DNA of 64,000 nucleotides from NCBI RefSeq assembly GCF_015594725.1, contig NZ_JADNRC010000001.1, positions 432,373 through 496,372 on the forward strand, given 5' to 3'. Under the pieces are notes generated by a model. It was not told the DNA's origin. It saw nothing but the letters and a program-made list of their open reading frames with translations, and ran no database searches. Numbering within the stretch: position 1 is the stretch's first letter; each line of letters opens with the position of its first letter. Shown here in pieces: positions 9,033 to 17,730 of this stretch. A program made the position numbers and the translations under genes. This DNA is from Flavobacterium sp. ALJ2. GTDB lineage: Bacteria; Bacteroidota; Bacteroidia; Flavobacteriales; Flavobacteriaceae.

Positions 9033-9050
9033 TCTCGATAGCTATCGGGA
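9033..9050. repeat. Short palindromic repeat, copy 2 (TCTCGATA-GC-TATCGGGA)
   Basis: Same element as at 8971-8988 with one arm mismatch, embedded in a CTTTGCG-containing spacer before the 3' end of the isochorismatase gene. Confidence 0.65.
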
Positions 9051-9080
9051 CTGTGTGCTTTGCGGTTAAATTTTCACAGT

Positions 9081-9650
9081 TTAAATATTCTGTTTGATAA
9101 AATCAGTTGTTACTACTTGAGCAAATTCTTCGTTTAAGCTGGCAAGTGCTGTTTCATGAATTGTCTCGGCACTGAATTCTTGACCACTTAATCCTTTTTT
9201 GTTAAAAGAGGCAGTTGCATCTGAGATTAGAAAGGTATTATAACCAAAATTCCCGGCCATTCTTGTAGTTGTAGACACGCAATGATCGGTTGTTAAACCT
9301 ATAATAACAAGAGTATCAATTTTATCATGATCAAGTTGTTCTTTTAAATCGGTACCAATAAAAGCACTGTTTACATTTTTCTGAATTATTGTTTCTCCAG
9401 CTAGGGGTTTAACGATATCTTTAAATGTATTTCCGGGATTTGTTTCGTGCAGCAATGAATTTGGATTAGAAGAACAATGTTGGATATGAAATATCGGTAA
9501 CTTATTATTTCTCCATATTTCAAGAAGTTCACTAGCATTTTGTTCAGCATTTAAATTATTGCGTTCTCCACCCCAATATTCGATATTATCAAAACCTTTC
9601 TGAATATCGATTAGGATTAATGCTGGATTGTCGAGTTTAGATATTTTCAT
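9081..9650 (-). CDS. Isochorismatase-family cysteine hydrolase
   Basis: 189 aa, cytoplasmic. The catalytic triad of the family is in place: Asp15 in ALILIDIQKGFD, Lys91 in IIQKNVNSAF and the nucleophile Cys124 in GLTTDHCVSTTTRMA, preceded by the cis-peptide-type turn. Family members cleave isochorismate, nicotinamide or other amides; no siderophore or NAD genes adjoin it, so the substrate is not predicted. It lies 12 bp downstream of the 9663 gene on the same strand and may share its transcript. Confidence 0.92.
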   Translation of the reverse strand: MKISKLDNPALILIDIQKGFDNIEYWGGERNNLNAEQNASELLEIWRNNKLPIFHIQHCSSNPNSLLHETNPGNTFKDIVKPLAGETIIQKNVNSAFIGTDLKEQLDHDKIDTLVIIGLTTDHCVSTTTRMAGNFGYNTFLISDATASFNKKGLSGQEFSAETIHETALASLNEEFAQVVTTDFIKQNI

Positions 9651-9662
9651 TTTTATAAAATT

Positions 9663-10253
9663 CTAATTGTTAAAACAATTTTTTTCATAATCGGTAATAA
9701 ATTCAACTAGTATGTCCTCATTTCTTATTTTGATTTCATCGTTCTTAATCTTATCAAAAGAAATTTTACAATCTGTGAATTTTTTAAGCATTTCATCTTG
9801 TGTAATTAATCTGCTAAATCCATTTGGATATAAATCTACTATTTTTTCATCATTTGGTTTTTTTACTAAAAAGACCCTGTAAATTACAAAATAAGGGCTT
9901 CTGTTTGTTTCTTTTCGAACTAATTTGTAATAGAGTTTAATTTTATTAGAATATAATCTTTCTGCAAAAAGAAGATTATCAACATTATCATATGTTTGGG
10001 ATTTTTTTCCGTCTAATCTAATTCTAAATGATTTAATATCTTTTGGGTAATAATCTTTTTGAGAATTGCCAGATAAAACTGTTATTTTTTCTTGAATAGA
10101 TAAGATTTTATTATTTTTAAAAATCATGCCACCCTTAATTAATATTTTAGTATTTATTGTATCATTATTGTTGTTAACTATTTGGGCATCGTAAGTTTGA
10201 GAAAATGAAATGGTACTGTTAATTATAAGAAAAAGGATAAGTAGGTGTTTCAT
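9663..10253 (-). CDS. Hypothetical secreted protein, 196 aa
   Basis: A cleavable signal peptide is visible (MKHLLILFLIINSTISFSQ, with cleavage likely after FSQ), followed by a soluble domain with many Lys, Asn and Asp. The protein is probably periplasmic or surface-located. No motif I recognise is present. It precedes the isochorismatase gene by 12 bp. Confidence 0.75.
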   Translation of the reverse strand: MKHLLILFLIINSTISFSQTYDAQIVNNNNDTINTKILIKGGMIFKNNKILSIQEKITVLSGNSQKDYYPKDIKSFRIRLDGKKSQTYDNVDNLLFAERLYSNKIKLYYKLVRKETNRSPYFVIYRVFLVKKPNDEKIVDLYPNGFSRLITQDEMLKKFTDCKISFDKIKNDEIKIRNEDILVEFITDYEKNCFNN

Positions 10254-10317
10254 GATTTTGATTGAAGTAGTTTTTAAATAATTAGTTTATATGATTATAA
10301 AATTATTGATATTTTTT

Positions 10318-11559
10318 CTATTTCCCTTTTTTAAGTTCCTCTAGTTTTTGTTTTGTTTCGGCGCTTTCCTTGTTGATGGATAACGCCTTTTTGTAATTGC
10401 TTATTGCATTAGTTTTATCATTCACTTGTTTATAATAATCTCCTAGAGAATCATATACATTAGCGCTTTCGGGATAGTTTTTTACATTTAGTTTAAAAAA
10501 ATACTCAGCTTGGGTTAAGTTATTTTTGCCTAGTGCCATATATCCACATTGATTGATAGGAGTTTCGGGAGGTGGTATTTTATAGCCCATTTTTTCGGAA
10601 ACATTTTGATAATGTTTTTCAATCTTAGTTGGCAAACTCATTCCAGCATCCATAAAATCTGTAAAAGTCAAGTTTAAATTATAGAAACTAAAAATAAAAC
10701 GAAGTGCATCATACTCAGCAATAAAAGGAACAGAACCATGACTGTCTTTGTCGTAATATTTGTATTCAAAATTTAGTTGGTTTTGTTTGTTCTTTTTTAA
10801 ATCATTGGCTAATTCCAATATCGAACGAATATGCCTTGTACCTTGAGTAGTATCTTTTTTTACTCTAATAGTATCCATTCCAGCTTCCATCGTATTGGCA
10901 ATGCCTAAAAATAAACTGGTGTTTTTGAATTTTTTCTGAGCAAATATTTTTTTACTTAACTCTAAAAATTTCTGTTTGTCCCACCACATACTTGGATCGA
11001 TAGAAACATAAGAATTAAATAAATTAGTATGATTTGCAAGTGCATTTATAACCGTTAAACCACCAAAAGAATGCCCGATTAGCATTTTGTATGGAGCTGT
11101 AGGATAATTTTTTTCAACGTATGGCATTAATTCTTTTTCAATAAATGTAATGAAGTTTTCATTTCCACCAGTAGTTTTACTCGCTTCACTAGTCATCATA
11201 GGCAAATCAGATTCAATATGAGTAGGAGTTAAATCACGAGCTCTGTCGGTATTGAGTATTCCTACTACAATCATTTTTGGGCAAATTGTATTACCGTTCA
11301 TTGTACTTAATTGTTCTGTCATACCAACAACTGAAGTAAAATGTGCATCACCATCTAATAAATAAAGAACAGGATAATTCTCAGTTTTGGGTGCGCCTTT
11401 GGTATAACCACCAGGCACATATATCCAGACTTTTCGGTCTTCATTTAATATCTTAGAATGTACGGTTTCAATCGTGCCAATAGTAATCTTGTTATCGGAT
11501 TGTGCTTTTGCGAAAAATGTAAATCCAATAAAAAGTAGGGAGAATAATAGTTGTTTCAT
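10318..11559 (-). CDS. Secreted alpha/beta-hydrolase (esterase D/enterochelin-esterase type) with C-terminal TPR
   Basis: 413 aa with signal peptide MKQLLFSLLFIGFTFFAKAQ. Residues about 25-300 form a putative-esterase (PF00756-like) domain: PVLYLLDGDAHF, the nucleophile elbow IGHSFGGLT, and a late DSHGSVPF that supplies the catalytic His. Residues about 340-410 form tetratricopeptide helices (AEYFFKLNVKNYPESANVYDSL, then an ending with KKALSINKE). The fusion suggests a periplasmic hydrolase with a protein-contact module. The substrate is unknown. It is monocistronic. Confidence 0.88.
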   Translation of the reverse strand: MKQLLFSLLFIGFTFFAKAQSDNKITIGTIETVHSKILNEDRKVWIYVPGGYTKGAPKTENYPVLYLLDGDAHFTSVVGMTEQLSTMNGNTICPKMIVVGILNTDRARDLTPTHIESDLPMMTSEASKTTGGNENFITFIEKELMPYVEKNYPTAPYKMLIGHSFGGLTVINALANHTNLFNSYVSIDPSMWWDKQKFLELSKKIFAQKKFKNTSLFLGIANTMEAGMDTIRVKKDTTQGTRHIRSILELANDLKKNKQNQLNFEYKYYDKDSHGSVPFIAEYDALRFIFSFYNLNLTFTDFMDAGMSLPTKIEKHYQNVSEKMGYKIPPPETPINQCGYMALGKNNLTQAEYFFKLNVKNYPESANVYDSLGDYYKQVNDKTNAISNYKKALSINKESAETKQKLEELKKGK

Positions 11560-11673
11560 AGTTAGTTAGATCAGTTTACAGGTTAGTCTTACTCTTTGTT
11601 ATTTGTTACAAGATGTACAGTTTAAAGATAAGGTGATTTATTATAAAAATGAAAAATGTCAAAAGTGAATAGT

Positions 11674-12063
11674 TTACTTCCAACCGCGTTCTAGAATTAT
11701 TTCATTTGCTATTTTATCAACTTCTTCAATGATTTCACCTTTAGTAGGATTCATTGCAATTCGTATAATTTCGTTGCGAATAAGCTCATCATTTGTAACT
11801 CTTCCAAAAATTGATATTGTCCAATATTTCCAAACGGCATCATTAGTTTTTAAAACATCTAAAATTTCGAGAGAGATATTTTCAGTGATGCTTTCTAAAT
11901 ATTCCGAAACTAGTTTTGCAACTGGCCAATTCAAATCTTGAAGCCACTCTAGTAATTCAGGAATTATTGGTTTTAGTTCTGAATAAGAATAGTTTTTTAA
12001 ATTTTCTGCTCTTTCTATATCATGTTTGTCTTTTGGAATTAAATCCTTTGTATTTATCTTCAT
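11674..12063 (-). CDS. DUF5071-type small helical protein
   Basis: 129 aa with no signal peptide. The N-terminal LIPKDKHDIERAENLKNYSY and the ELLEWLQDLNWPVAKLVSEYL stretch match what I remember of DUF5071, a HEAT-like all-helical domain often found as a stand-alone protein near toxin-immunity genes. Here the neighbours give no sign of such a role. Function is unknown. Confidence 0.75.
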   Translation of the reverse strand: MKINTKDLIPKDKHDIERAENLKNYSYSELKPIIPELLEWLQDLNWPVAKLVSEYLESITENISLEILDVLKTNDAVWKYWTISIFGRVTNDELIRNEIIRIAMNPTKGEIIEEVDKIANEIILERGWK

Positions 12064-12120
12064 GTTTTATTAATTAATCCTAATTACTATTATTGTTGAT
12101 TAAGAAATTATTTAATGAAA

Positions 12121-12151
12121 AAAGGTTTTAAATATAATATTTAAAACCTTT
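12121..12151 (-). terminator. Palindromic terminator-like hairpin
   Basis: Perfect 15-bp arms (AAAGGTTTTAAATAT) around a single base, followed on the minus strand by a T-run (CCTTTTTTC). It lies about 110 bp downstream of the 12264-12440 small gene. It has the same one-base-centre architecture as 5326-5358. Confidence 0.55.
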
Positions 12152-12263
12152 GAGTTTGATTTTAAGTTTACTATTTGAAACTTAAAGATATGATAATTTA
12201 GTATTGTTGATAGTAGTTGAAGTTGTAAAATAAAAACTTACTTGAATATTATAAAATCACTTA

Positions 12264-12440
12264 TTAAAGAAAGAACATTAGGTATAACTTCATTATTAAA
12301 TTCAAAATCCCTAAAATAAATAATATTTTCCAATATTTTTTTGAAGTTTGGAAGTTCGGATTTTTAGTATTTTTTATAAAAAGACCACTAGTAATTAATA
12401 CTATTGGTAAAATAAAACCAATTAAACTTTCTATTCCCAT
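12264..12440 (-). CDS. Small two-helix membrane protein, 58 aa
   Basis: ATG at 12440 to TAA at 12264-12266. The product starts MGIESLIGFILPIVLITSGL, has a charged middle (FIKNTKNPNFQTSKKYW) and a second hydrophobic helix (KILFILGILNLIMKLYL). The alternating helix, hairpin and helix pattern with basic residues in the loop is the mark of a genuine small membrane protein rather than chance ORF. It is probably followed by the hairpin at 12121-12151. Function is unknown. Confidence 0.65.
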   Translation of the reverse strand: MGIESLIGFILPIVLITSGLFIKNTKNPNFQTSKKYWKILFILGILNLIMKLYLMFFL

Positions 12441-12482
12441 AATTGTTCTTTTTGTTACTATTTTTAAACTGAATTCGATGAA

Positions 12483-12527
12483 CTATTGCGCTAGCCAATT
12501 TTTAAAATTATGAAGATTTTGATGGTC
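12483..12527 (-). pseudogene. Remnant of a carboxylesterase 3' end
   Basis: The minus strand reads DHQNLHNFKNWLAQ-stop, directly after an in-frame TAA. The intact esterase at 13214-13858 ends APQNFFDFKNWLAQ-stop. The 28 bp at 12481-12508 are identical to 13212-13239. This is what is left of a second copy of the esterase gene's 3' end, on the other side of the 12572-13186 membrane gene. Confidence 0.75.
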
Positions 12528-12571
12528 TTAGAATATTCGATTGCAATTTAAGAATTACAACTGAAATATTT

Positions 12572-13186
12572 TCAGAAAAGAGATACAGTCATAAAAATGA
12601 TTATATAAATCCAAAAGTTATATAGTATTGTAAAACTAAAACCATAAAAAAAACTTTTTGAATATGAATCTTTACATATGGATGATTTTTTAAAGATAAG
12701 CCTTAAAGCTCTAAAAAAAATCCAATAAAGCATTGCAATAAAAGTTAGAATAGAAATCCATATTATTGCTCCAAAAGCCCAAAATAAATAACTGATTATA
12801 ATTGCCATAAAAAACCATAAAATCAGACCGATAAGAGCTCCTAAAATGCCTTCGCCAACATCAGGAGCAGAAGATAAACTTCCTTTTGCAGTTAAGTTTC
12901 TTAAAAAATCTAATTTTTTTGATTCAAAACGATCAGTTATTTTGCCTAAATTATCTTTTATTTTTACTCCTCTATACAATCCGATTGTAATAAAAAAGAA
13001 AAATGCTAAGGATAAAATTGTTGTTGATAGTAATGAATTTTCAAAAACAGAATTATGATTTCCAAGTCCAAAAAGCCAAACAGATAGGATTGTTAAGCTT
13101 ATGACAATAAGAGTAATTATAAAGATGTTCTTGGAATTAAGAATTTTATAATTACTCTTTGATTTATATTTGATTGTTTTTTTCAA
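12572..13186 (-). CDS. Hypothetical integral membrane protein, 204 aa
   Basis: About five to six hydrophobic helices: IFIITLIVISLTILSVWLF, LLSTTILSLAFFFFITIGLY, GILGALIGLILWFFMAIIIS, IIWISILTFIAMLYWIFF and a C-terminal YNFWIYIIIFMTVSLF. The first 20 residues are basic. It lies between the esterase gene and its duplicated tail, which suggests it was inserted there. I do not recognise the family. Confidence 0.75.
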   Translation of the reverse strand: MKKTIKYKSKSNYKILNSKNIFIITLIVISLTILSVWLFGLGNHNSVFENSLLSTTILSLAFFFFITIGLYRGVKIKDNLGKITDRFESKKLDFLRNLTAKGSLSSAPDVGEGILGALIGLILWFFMAIIISYLFWAFGAIIWISILTFIAMLYWIFFRALRLIFKKSSICKDSYSKSFFYGFSFTILYNFWIYIIIFMTVSLF

Positions 13187-13213
13187 CTTAAAAAAGTGAC
13201 TGAATACTATAAA

Positions 13214-13858
13214 CTATTGCGCTAGCCAATTTTTAAAATCGAAGAAATTTTGAGGTGCAACTCCATGTCCAACAGGATATTCTTTATAAGAAACAGGAAT
13301 GTTTAGATTTTCTAAAATTGCAGGTGTTTTTCTAGCCCAATCAATAGGGATTACCTGATCTACAGTTCCGTGAGAAGCAAATATTTTTAAATCTTTGAAA
13401 TTGTTTTTCTCGTAACCCTCTTTGATTATTTCATCATTAAAATAACCGCTCATTGCAACCACTCTCTGAATTTTTTCAGGATAAGAAAGTGCTGTTGCAT
13501 AACTTAAAATTGATCCTTGGCTAAAGCCAATTAAAGTTACATTGTTTGCATCAATTGGGTAATTTGCAGTTAATTCATCAATGAACTTAGCAATTAAATC
13601 ACGTGATGTCTTAGCTTGTTCGTTATCAGAGAATTTGTTTTGATCGGCATCAAAATTAATGGCGTACCAAGCATAACTATTGTATTGTAAGTCATAAGGA
13701 GCTCTTGCAGAAATGATATAATAATTATCAGGAAGCTCGCTGGCAAAAGAGAATAAATCTTCTTCGTTGCTGCCATATCCGTGAAGTAATAGTAATAGAG
13801 GGTTTTTGTCTAAGATAACTTTTGGTTCTCTTATTTGATATTCTAAAGATAAGTTCAT
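13214..13858 (-). CDS. Carboxylesterase/phospholipase family alpha/beta-hydrolase
   Basis: 214 aa, no signal peptide, cytoplasmic. The catalytic triad is readable: Ser113 in GFSQGS, Asp167 in HGTVDQVIP and His198 in YPVGHGV. The oxyanion region is LLLLHGYGSNEEDL. This is the phospholipase/carboxylesterase (PF02230) arrangement, acting on short-chain esters or lysophospholipids. It is separated from the DUF4870-like gene upstream by 75 bp. Its last codons are duplicated at 12483-12527. Confidence 0.92.
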   Translation of the reverse strand: MNLSLEYQIREPKVILDKNPLLLLLHGYGSNEEDLFSFASELPDNYYIISARAPYDLQYNSYAWYAINFDADQNKFSDNEQAKTSRDLIAKFIDELTANYPIDANNVTLIGFSQGSILSYATALSYPEKIQRVVAMSGYFNDEIIKEGYEKNNFKDLKIFASHGTVDQVIPIDWARKTPAILENLNIPVSYKEYPVGHGVAPQNFFDFKNWLAQ

Positions 13859-13933
13859 TTTTTTTAAGGTAAATTGTGAGTTGTAAATGGTAAAATGCAG
13901 TTGTCGGTTTTAGATAATATTTGAAATCAAAAA

Positions 13934-14260
13934 TTAACCGATGCTTTTAAACCATTTTTGAAAAAGTGCACCTACTAAAGGTACAGGTTTTGTTTCGCCT
14001 TTAATAGCACTAAAAATGCCGTATGTCCATAAAATAGAGATACAAATCCACATTGGGAAAGTAATCATGAAACTATCAAAATTACTGATTATAAGTCCAA
14101 ATGAGATAAATGTTAGCGATAATCCTAGTGCTTGACGTATATGAAAAGAGGCAAAACTATTTTTGTTTTCAGAGTTCATCGACATTGCGATTAAAACACC
14201 TATAATTAATATGTAACTGGTAATAGCGGGAGTTTTTCCTTCTTCGATTGAGTTGTTCAT
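13934..14260 (-). CDS. DUF4870/Tic20-like small membrane protein
   Basis: 108 aa with about three helices (TSYILIIGVLIAMSMN, QALGLSLTFISFGLI, FMITFPMWICISILWTYGIF). The FASFHIRQALGLSLT motif and the ending PVPLVGALFQKWF are typical of this family of four-helix-like membrane proteins, whose role is not known. It starts 15 bp after the stop of the dihydroorotase-like gene and probably belongs to the same transcript. Confidence 0.85.
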   Translation of the reverse strand: MNNSIEEGKTPAITSYILIIGVLIAMSMNSENKNSFASFHIRQALGLSLTFISFGLIISNFDSFMITFPMWICISILWTYGIFSAIKGETKPVPLVGALFQKWFKSIG

Positions 14261-14275
14261 TCTTGTGTTTTATAT

Positions 14276-15532
14276 TTATTTTTTTAATACCAATTGATTC
14301 TGATTCATGATTCCGTAAACAGAACCTTGTAGTTGAGTTCCCAAAAAAGCAGAATTTTTAGATTTAGATAAGATATTTCCTTTGGTAAAAACGCTTTCGC
14401 CATTAGGATTAAACAACGTTATATTTGCTTTAGAACCCTCAGTAATTGTTTCGTTTTCGATACCGAAAACAGATTTTCCTAATGTTAGTTTTTCGATTAC
14501 AGTTGCTAATGGCAGTACAGTTGTTAATGCACCAAAAGCACTTTCTAGACCAATAGTACCATTTTTGGCCATATCAAACTCCATTTTTTTAAATTCAATA
14601 TCTATCGGATTATGATCAGATGTAATCATATCGATAGTTCCGTCTAGAACACCATTTAGCAAGGCTTGTCTGTCAGTTTCTGTTCGTAATGGTGGCGTAA
14701 CTTTAAATCGAGTATCAAAACCTTCTAATTTTTCATCGGTTAAAACCAAATGATGTACAGTAACGCTAGTTGTTACGTTTAGACCTTTTGCTTTAGCATC
14801 TTTAATTAATTGAACCGATTTAGCAGTAGAAATAGTCGGAATATGGAGTTTTCCGCCTGTGTATTCTAATAAAAATAAGTTGCGTACAATTTGTAATTCT
14901 TCAGCAAGATCAGGAATTCCTTTTAAGCCTAATTTAGTCGAAACAATTCCTTCATTAGCAACACCATTACCTTTAATGTTTTGATCTTGCGAATAAGCAA
15001 TTACCAAACCATCAAAATCCTGTACATATTGTAATGCGATTTTAAGTAAATTGGCATTGTCAAGACTTTTGTTATAATCACCAAAAGCTACAGCTCCAGT
15101 TTTCTTCATGTCGAATAATTCAGCCATATCTTTTCCTTCGCTGGCTTTTGTTAAAGCTCCGATAGGGAAAAGTTCAGTAGCAAAACCATTGGCTTTGTTT
15201 TTTACAAAATTTACTTGCGATTGGTTATCGATAATTGGATAGGAGTTAGGTTGTAATGCAATTGCAGTAAATCCGCTTTTTGCAGCTACGTTCAATCCGT
15301 TTATGATTGTTTCACGGTCTTCGTAACCTGGCTCTCCAAACGAAACACTGCTATCAAACCATCCTTGCGAAATATGTAAATTATCGAGTTTTATCTCGTC
15401 GGCATTTTCAGTATTAGGAAGTGAAGTTCCTATCTTTTCGATTAAACCATCTTTAATTAAGATATCTGTAGTCTTGTTATGAAATGGACTTTTTGAATCT
15501 ATAATTTTTGCTTCTCGGATGATTATTTTCAT
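14276..15532 (-). CDS. Dihydroorotase-like protein, probably catalytically inactive
   Basis: 418-aa amidohydrolase-fold protein of the dihydroorotase family. The N-terminal metal motif DxHxHxRxPG of active enzymes is replaced by D60-SSVSFGEPG: both histidines are Ser (62, 64) and the Arg is Gly (66). Later landmarks remain (VTVHHLVLTDE, and TSDHNPID in place of the usual DHAP). Such metal-site-deficient dihydroorotases act elsewhere as structural partners of aspartate transcarbamoylase; here that is only an inference. It lies between the BatA/vWA gene and the DUF4870-like gene, all on the minus strand with short gaps. Confidence 0.85.
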   Translation of the reverse strand: MKIIIREAKIIDSKSPFHNKTTDILIKDGLIEKIGTSLPNTENADEIKLDNLHISQGWFDSSVSFGEPGYEDRETIINGLNVAAKSGFTAIALQPNSYPIIDNQSQVNFVKNKANGFATELFPIGALTKASEGKDMAELFDMKKTGAVAFGDYNKSLDNANLLKIALQYVQDFDGLVIAYSQDQNIKGNGVANEGIVSTKLGLKGIPDLAEELQIVRNLFLLEYTGGKLHIPTISTAKSVQLIKDAKAKGLNVTTSVTVHHLVLTDEKLEGFDTRFKVTPPLRTETDRQALLNGVLDGTIDMITSDHNPIDIEFKKMEFDMAKNGTIGLESAFGALTTVLPLATVIEKLTLGKSVFGIENETITEGSKANITLFNPNGESVFTKGNILSKSKNSAFLGTQLQGSVYGIMNQNQLVLKK

Positions 15533-15618
15533 ATATAGGTATTTATTTTATTCAAACACAAAATCCTTTTTAATGGTAAAGTGTTATTTATTATTGAGCG
15601 TAAAACAAAACTTAAGGT

Positions 15619-17547
15619 TTACTTTACGAATCGAATAACAGCCATTTCTGCGACTATAAATAACAATGCAAAGATAATAAACCATTTCCAAATCTCATTA
15701 TCTGTTCGCTCTGTTTGCAGGGTGTTAAAAATAGTCGAAATCGTATCGGCAGTTTTGTAATCAGAGATTAGATTAGTATTAATCTGATTCAAATCACTTT
15801 CACTTCGTTTGTAATTAAAGCTTACGTTTTCTAATGCTTCTTTTTTATTATAAATGGTATAATTACCAGCTTGTTCAGGATAATCATTGAAAACGATTTT
15901 TACTTTATTATTTAAAATCTGTTGGATTGGAATAAATTGTTCCTCAGTTCCTCTTACTTCTAAAATGGCATCTTTAGATAATAATGTTTCAACAAAATAA
16001 GGTTGATTATTACCAATGGTTATTGCATTTATACCAGATTTTTGATTGTTTTGTGCCATTTTATAAAAAACAGGAACAATTAATGGCGATTGCTGAAAGT
16101 TAGAATTAACGCTATTTATAGGTGCTGAAAAAACAGAAACTGCCGAAACCTGATTCTGTATTGAGGTTAGAAAAGCACTTTGGTCTTCATATGACAAAGC
16201 CGATGAATACGAACTTGTAATAGGGAATGAAGTCTTTGTTTTTGGATATTGGAAGTTCTTGATTTTATTTTCGAAAACACCAGAGAATATAGGGTGATCA
16301 AAGTTAATTTTGGTGATCAGTTTTTCTTTGTTTTCAAGAGAACCCATTTGTACTTTACCAAAATTGGATAAAAAAGAATTCATATTAGTAACAGCGATCT
16401 TTTCGGATGGAATAATAACAACATTTCCACCTTTGGATACAAATGATTTTAAAGTAGTTTGTAATGCTTGAGGAATTTCGTCCAGTTCATTCAGGATAAT
16501 TGCATCTTGCTTGTCTAAGCTATTGTAATCAAGAGAGCGAATATCAAAATTAAGATAATTGAATTCTTCTGAAGTATAAATTCGAGATAAGAAATTGCTT
16601 TTGGCAGATTCTCCAATACTAATAACATTCGTTTTTTTAGAGTCGGAAATGCTAAAAAACAATCGGTTATCATATTCCAAACCATTATCTTCAATAGCTA
16701 CGTAGCCATGAAAAGCTTGTTTTGGAATGGTAAAATTGATTTTCTTCTTTTTAGTATCAAAATTTACAATGGTTTTAGCGATTAGTTTATCATTGTTGAA
16801 TAAAGACATCGAAATTGGTTTGAAATTATCACCATAACCAGATAAATTAATACTGATATCATAGAAATTATCTGAGGTTTGACTGATGAAGACGCTATCA
16901 ATTGCCACATTGTTTTTTTGTTCCGCTTTCGGAATTATAAAATATGGAGCGTCTTCAGAGCGAATGTTTTTTAACTGTTTTTCATCTAGTCCAACAGCAT
17001 CTGTAATAATTATAATGTCTTTTTTAAACGTCGATTTACGAGCTTTTACCTTTGCTATTATATTATCCAGTTCAAAAGGAGTGGCGCTATATTTTAGGTT
17101 CTGTAATGAGTTGCGCACCGATTTTATGTCGGTATTCCAATAATTTTCAGTGTTAGTAAGTAAAGAAAACGAAGCGTTTTCGGGAGTATTTTCTAGTAAT
17201 TCCTGAACGGCACGCTTTAGTAATTCCCCTTTTTTACCTTTTGCCTGCATACTAAAGGAGTTATCAAGAATGATATACATTTCATTATTGGCATTTTTAC
17301 TGTCTTTGGCAGTAAAAAAGGGTTGAGCAAAAGCAAGAATAAGACAAGTAAGCAACAATAATCGTGTCGCTAATAATAGCCATTTCTTGATTTTGGAACT
17401 TTTTCGAGTTTGGATAGAGAGCTTTGCTAAAAGTCGAACATTTGTGAAATATGACTTTTTGAAACGTCTTAATTGAAATAAATGAACCAAAATTGGAACA
17501 ATCAATAAGAATAGAAAGTATAAAATTTCGGGATGTTTAAAATGCAT
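15619..17547 (-). CDS. BatA-domain/vWA-type membrane protein, 642 aa
   Basis: The N-terminus (MHFKHPEILYFLFLLIVPILVHLFQLRR, then a second helix near residues 55-75) is the aerotolerance-regulator BatA N-terminal domain. Residues about 88-200 look like a von Willebrand A domain with a partial metal-site motif (MYIILDNSFSMQAKG). The rest is a large, probably periplasmic, region with a GATase-like stretch (FVSKGGNVVIIPSEK), closed by a C-terminal helix (WFIIFALLFIVAEMAVI). It is an inner membrane protein. The role is unknown; the family accompanies MoxR/Bat systems, which are not in this window. Confidence 0.88.
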   Translation of the reverse strand: MHFKHPEILYFLFLLIVPILVHLFQLRRFKKSYFTNVRLLAKLSIQTRKSSKIKKWLLLATRLLLLTCLILAFAQPFFTAKDSKNANNEMYIILDNSFSMQAKGKKGELLKRAVQELLENTPENASFSLLTNTENYWNTDIKSVRNSLQNLKYSATPFELDNIIAKVKARKSTFKKDIIIITDAVGLDEKQLKNIRSEDAPYFIIPKAEQKNNVAIDSVFISQTSDNFYDISINLSGYGDNFKPISMSLFNNDKLIAKTIVNFDTKKKKINFTIPKQAFHGYVAIEDNGLEYDNRLFFSISDSKKTNVISIGESAKSNFLSRIYTSEEFNYLNFDIRSLDYNSLDKQDAIILNELDEIPQALQTTLKSFVSKGGNVVIIPSEKIAVTNMNSFLSNFGKVQMGSLENKEKLITKINFDHPIFSGVFENKIKNFQYPKTKTSFPITSSYSSALSYEDQSAFLTSIQNQVSAVSVFSAPINSVNSNFQQSPLIVPVFYKMAQNNQKSGINAITIGNNQPYFVETLLSKDAILEVRGTEEQFIPIQQILNNKVKIVFNDYPEQAGNYTIYNKKEALENVSFNYKRSESDLNQINTNLISDYKTADTISTIFNTLQTERTDNEIWKWFIIFALLFIVAEMAVIRFVK

Positions 17548-17730
17548 TCTAAAGTTTAGTTTACTTCACTGATTTTATTTTCAATGGAACTCATTGAGTT
17601 TTTCGCTTGTCAAAAATACAAATTTACAATCAGTTTTTACTGATGTTGTTATATTTTTTCGAACAACCAAATTAATCTTAACGATTATGAGGATATTATG
17701 TATTTTAGCGTTTCAATAAAATTTTTATAA

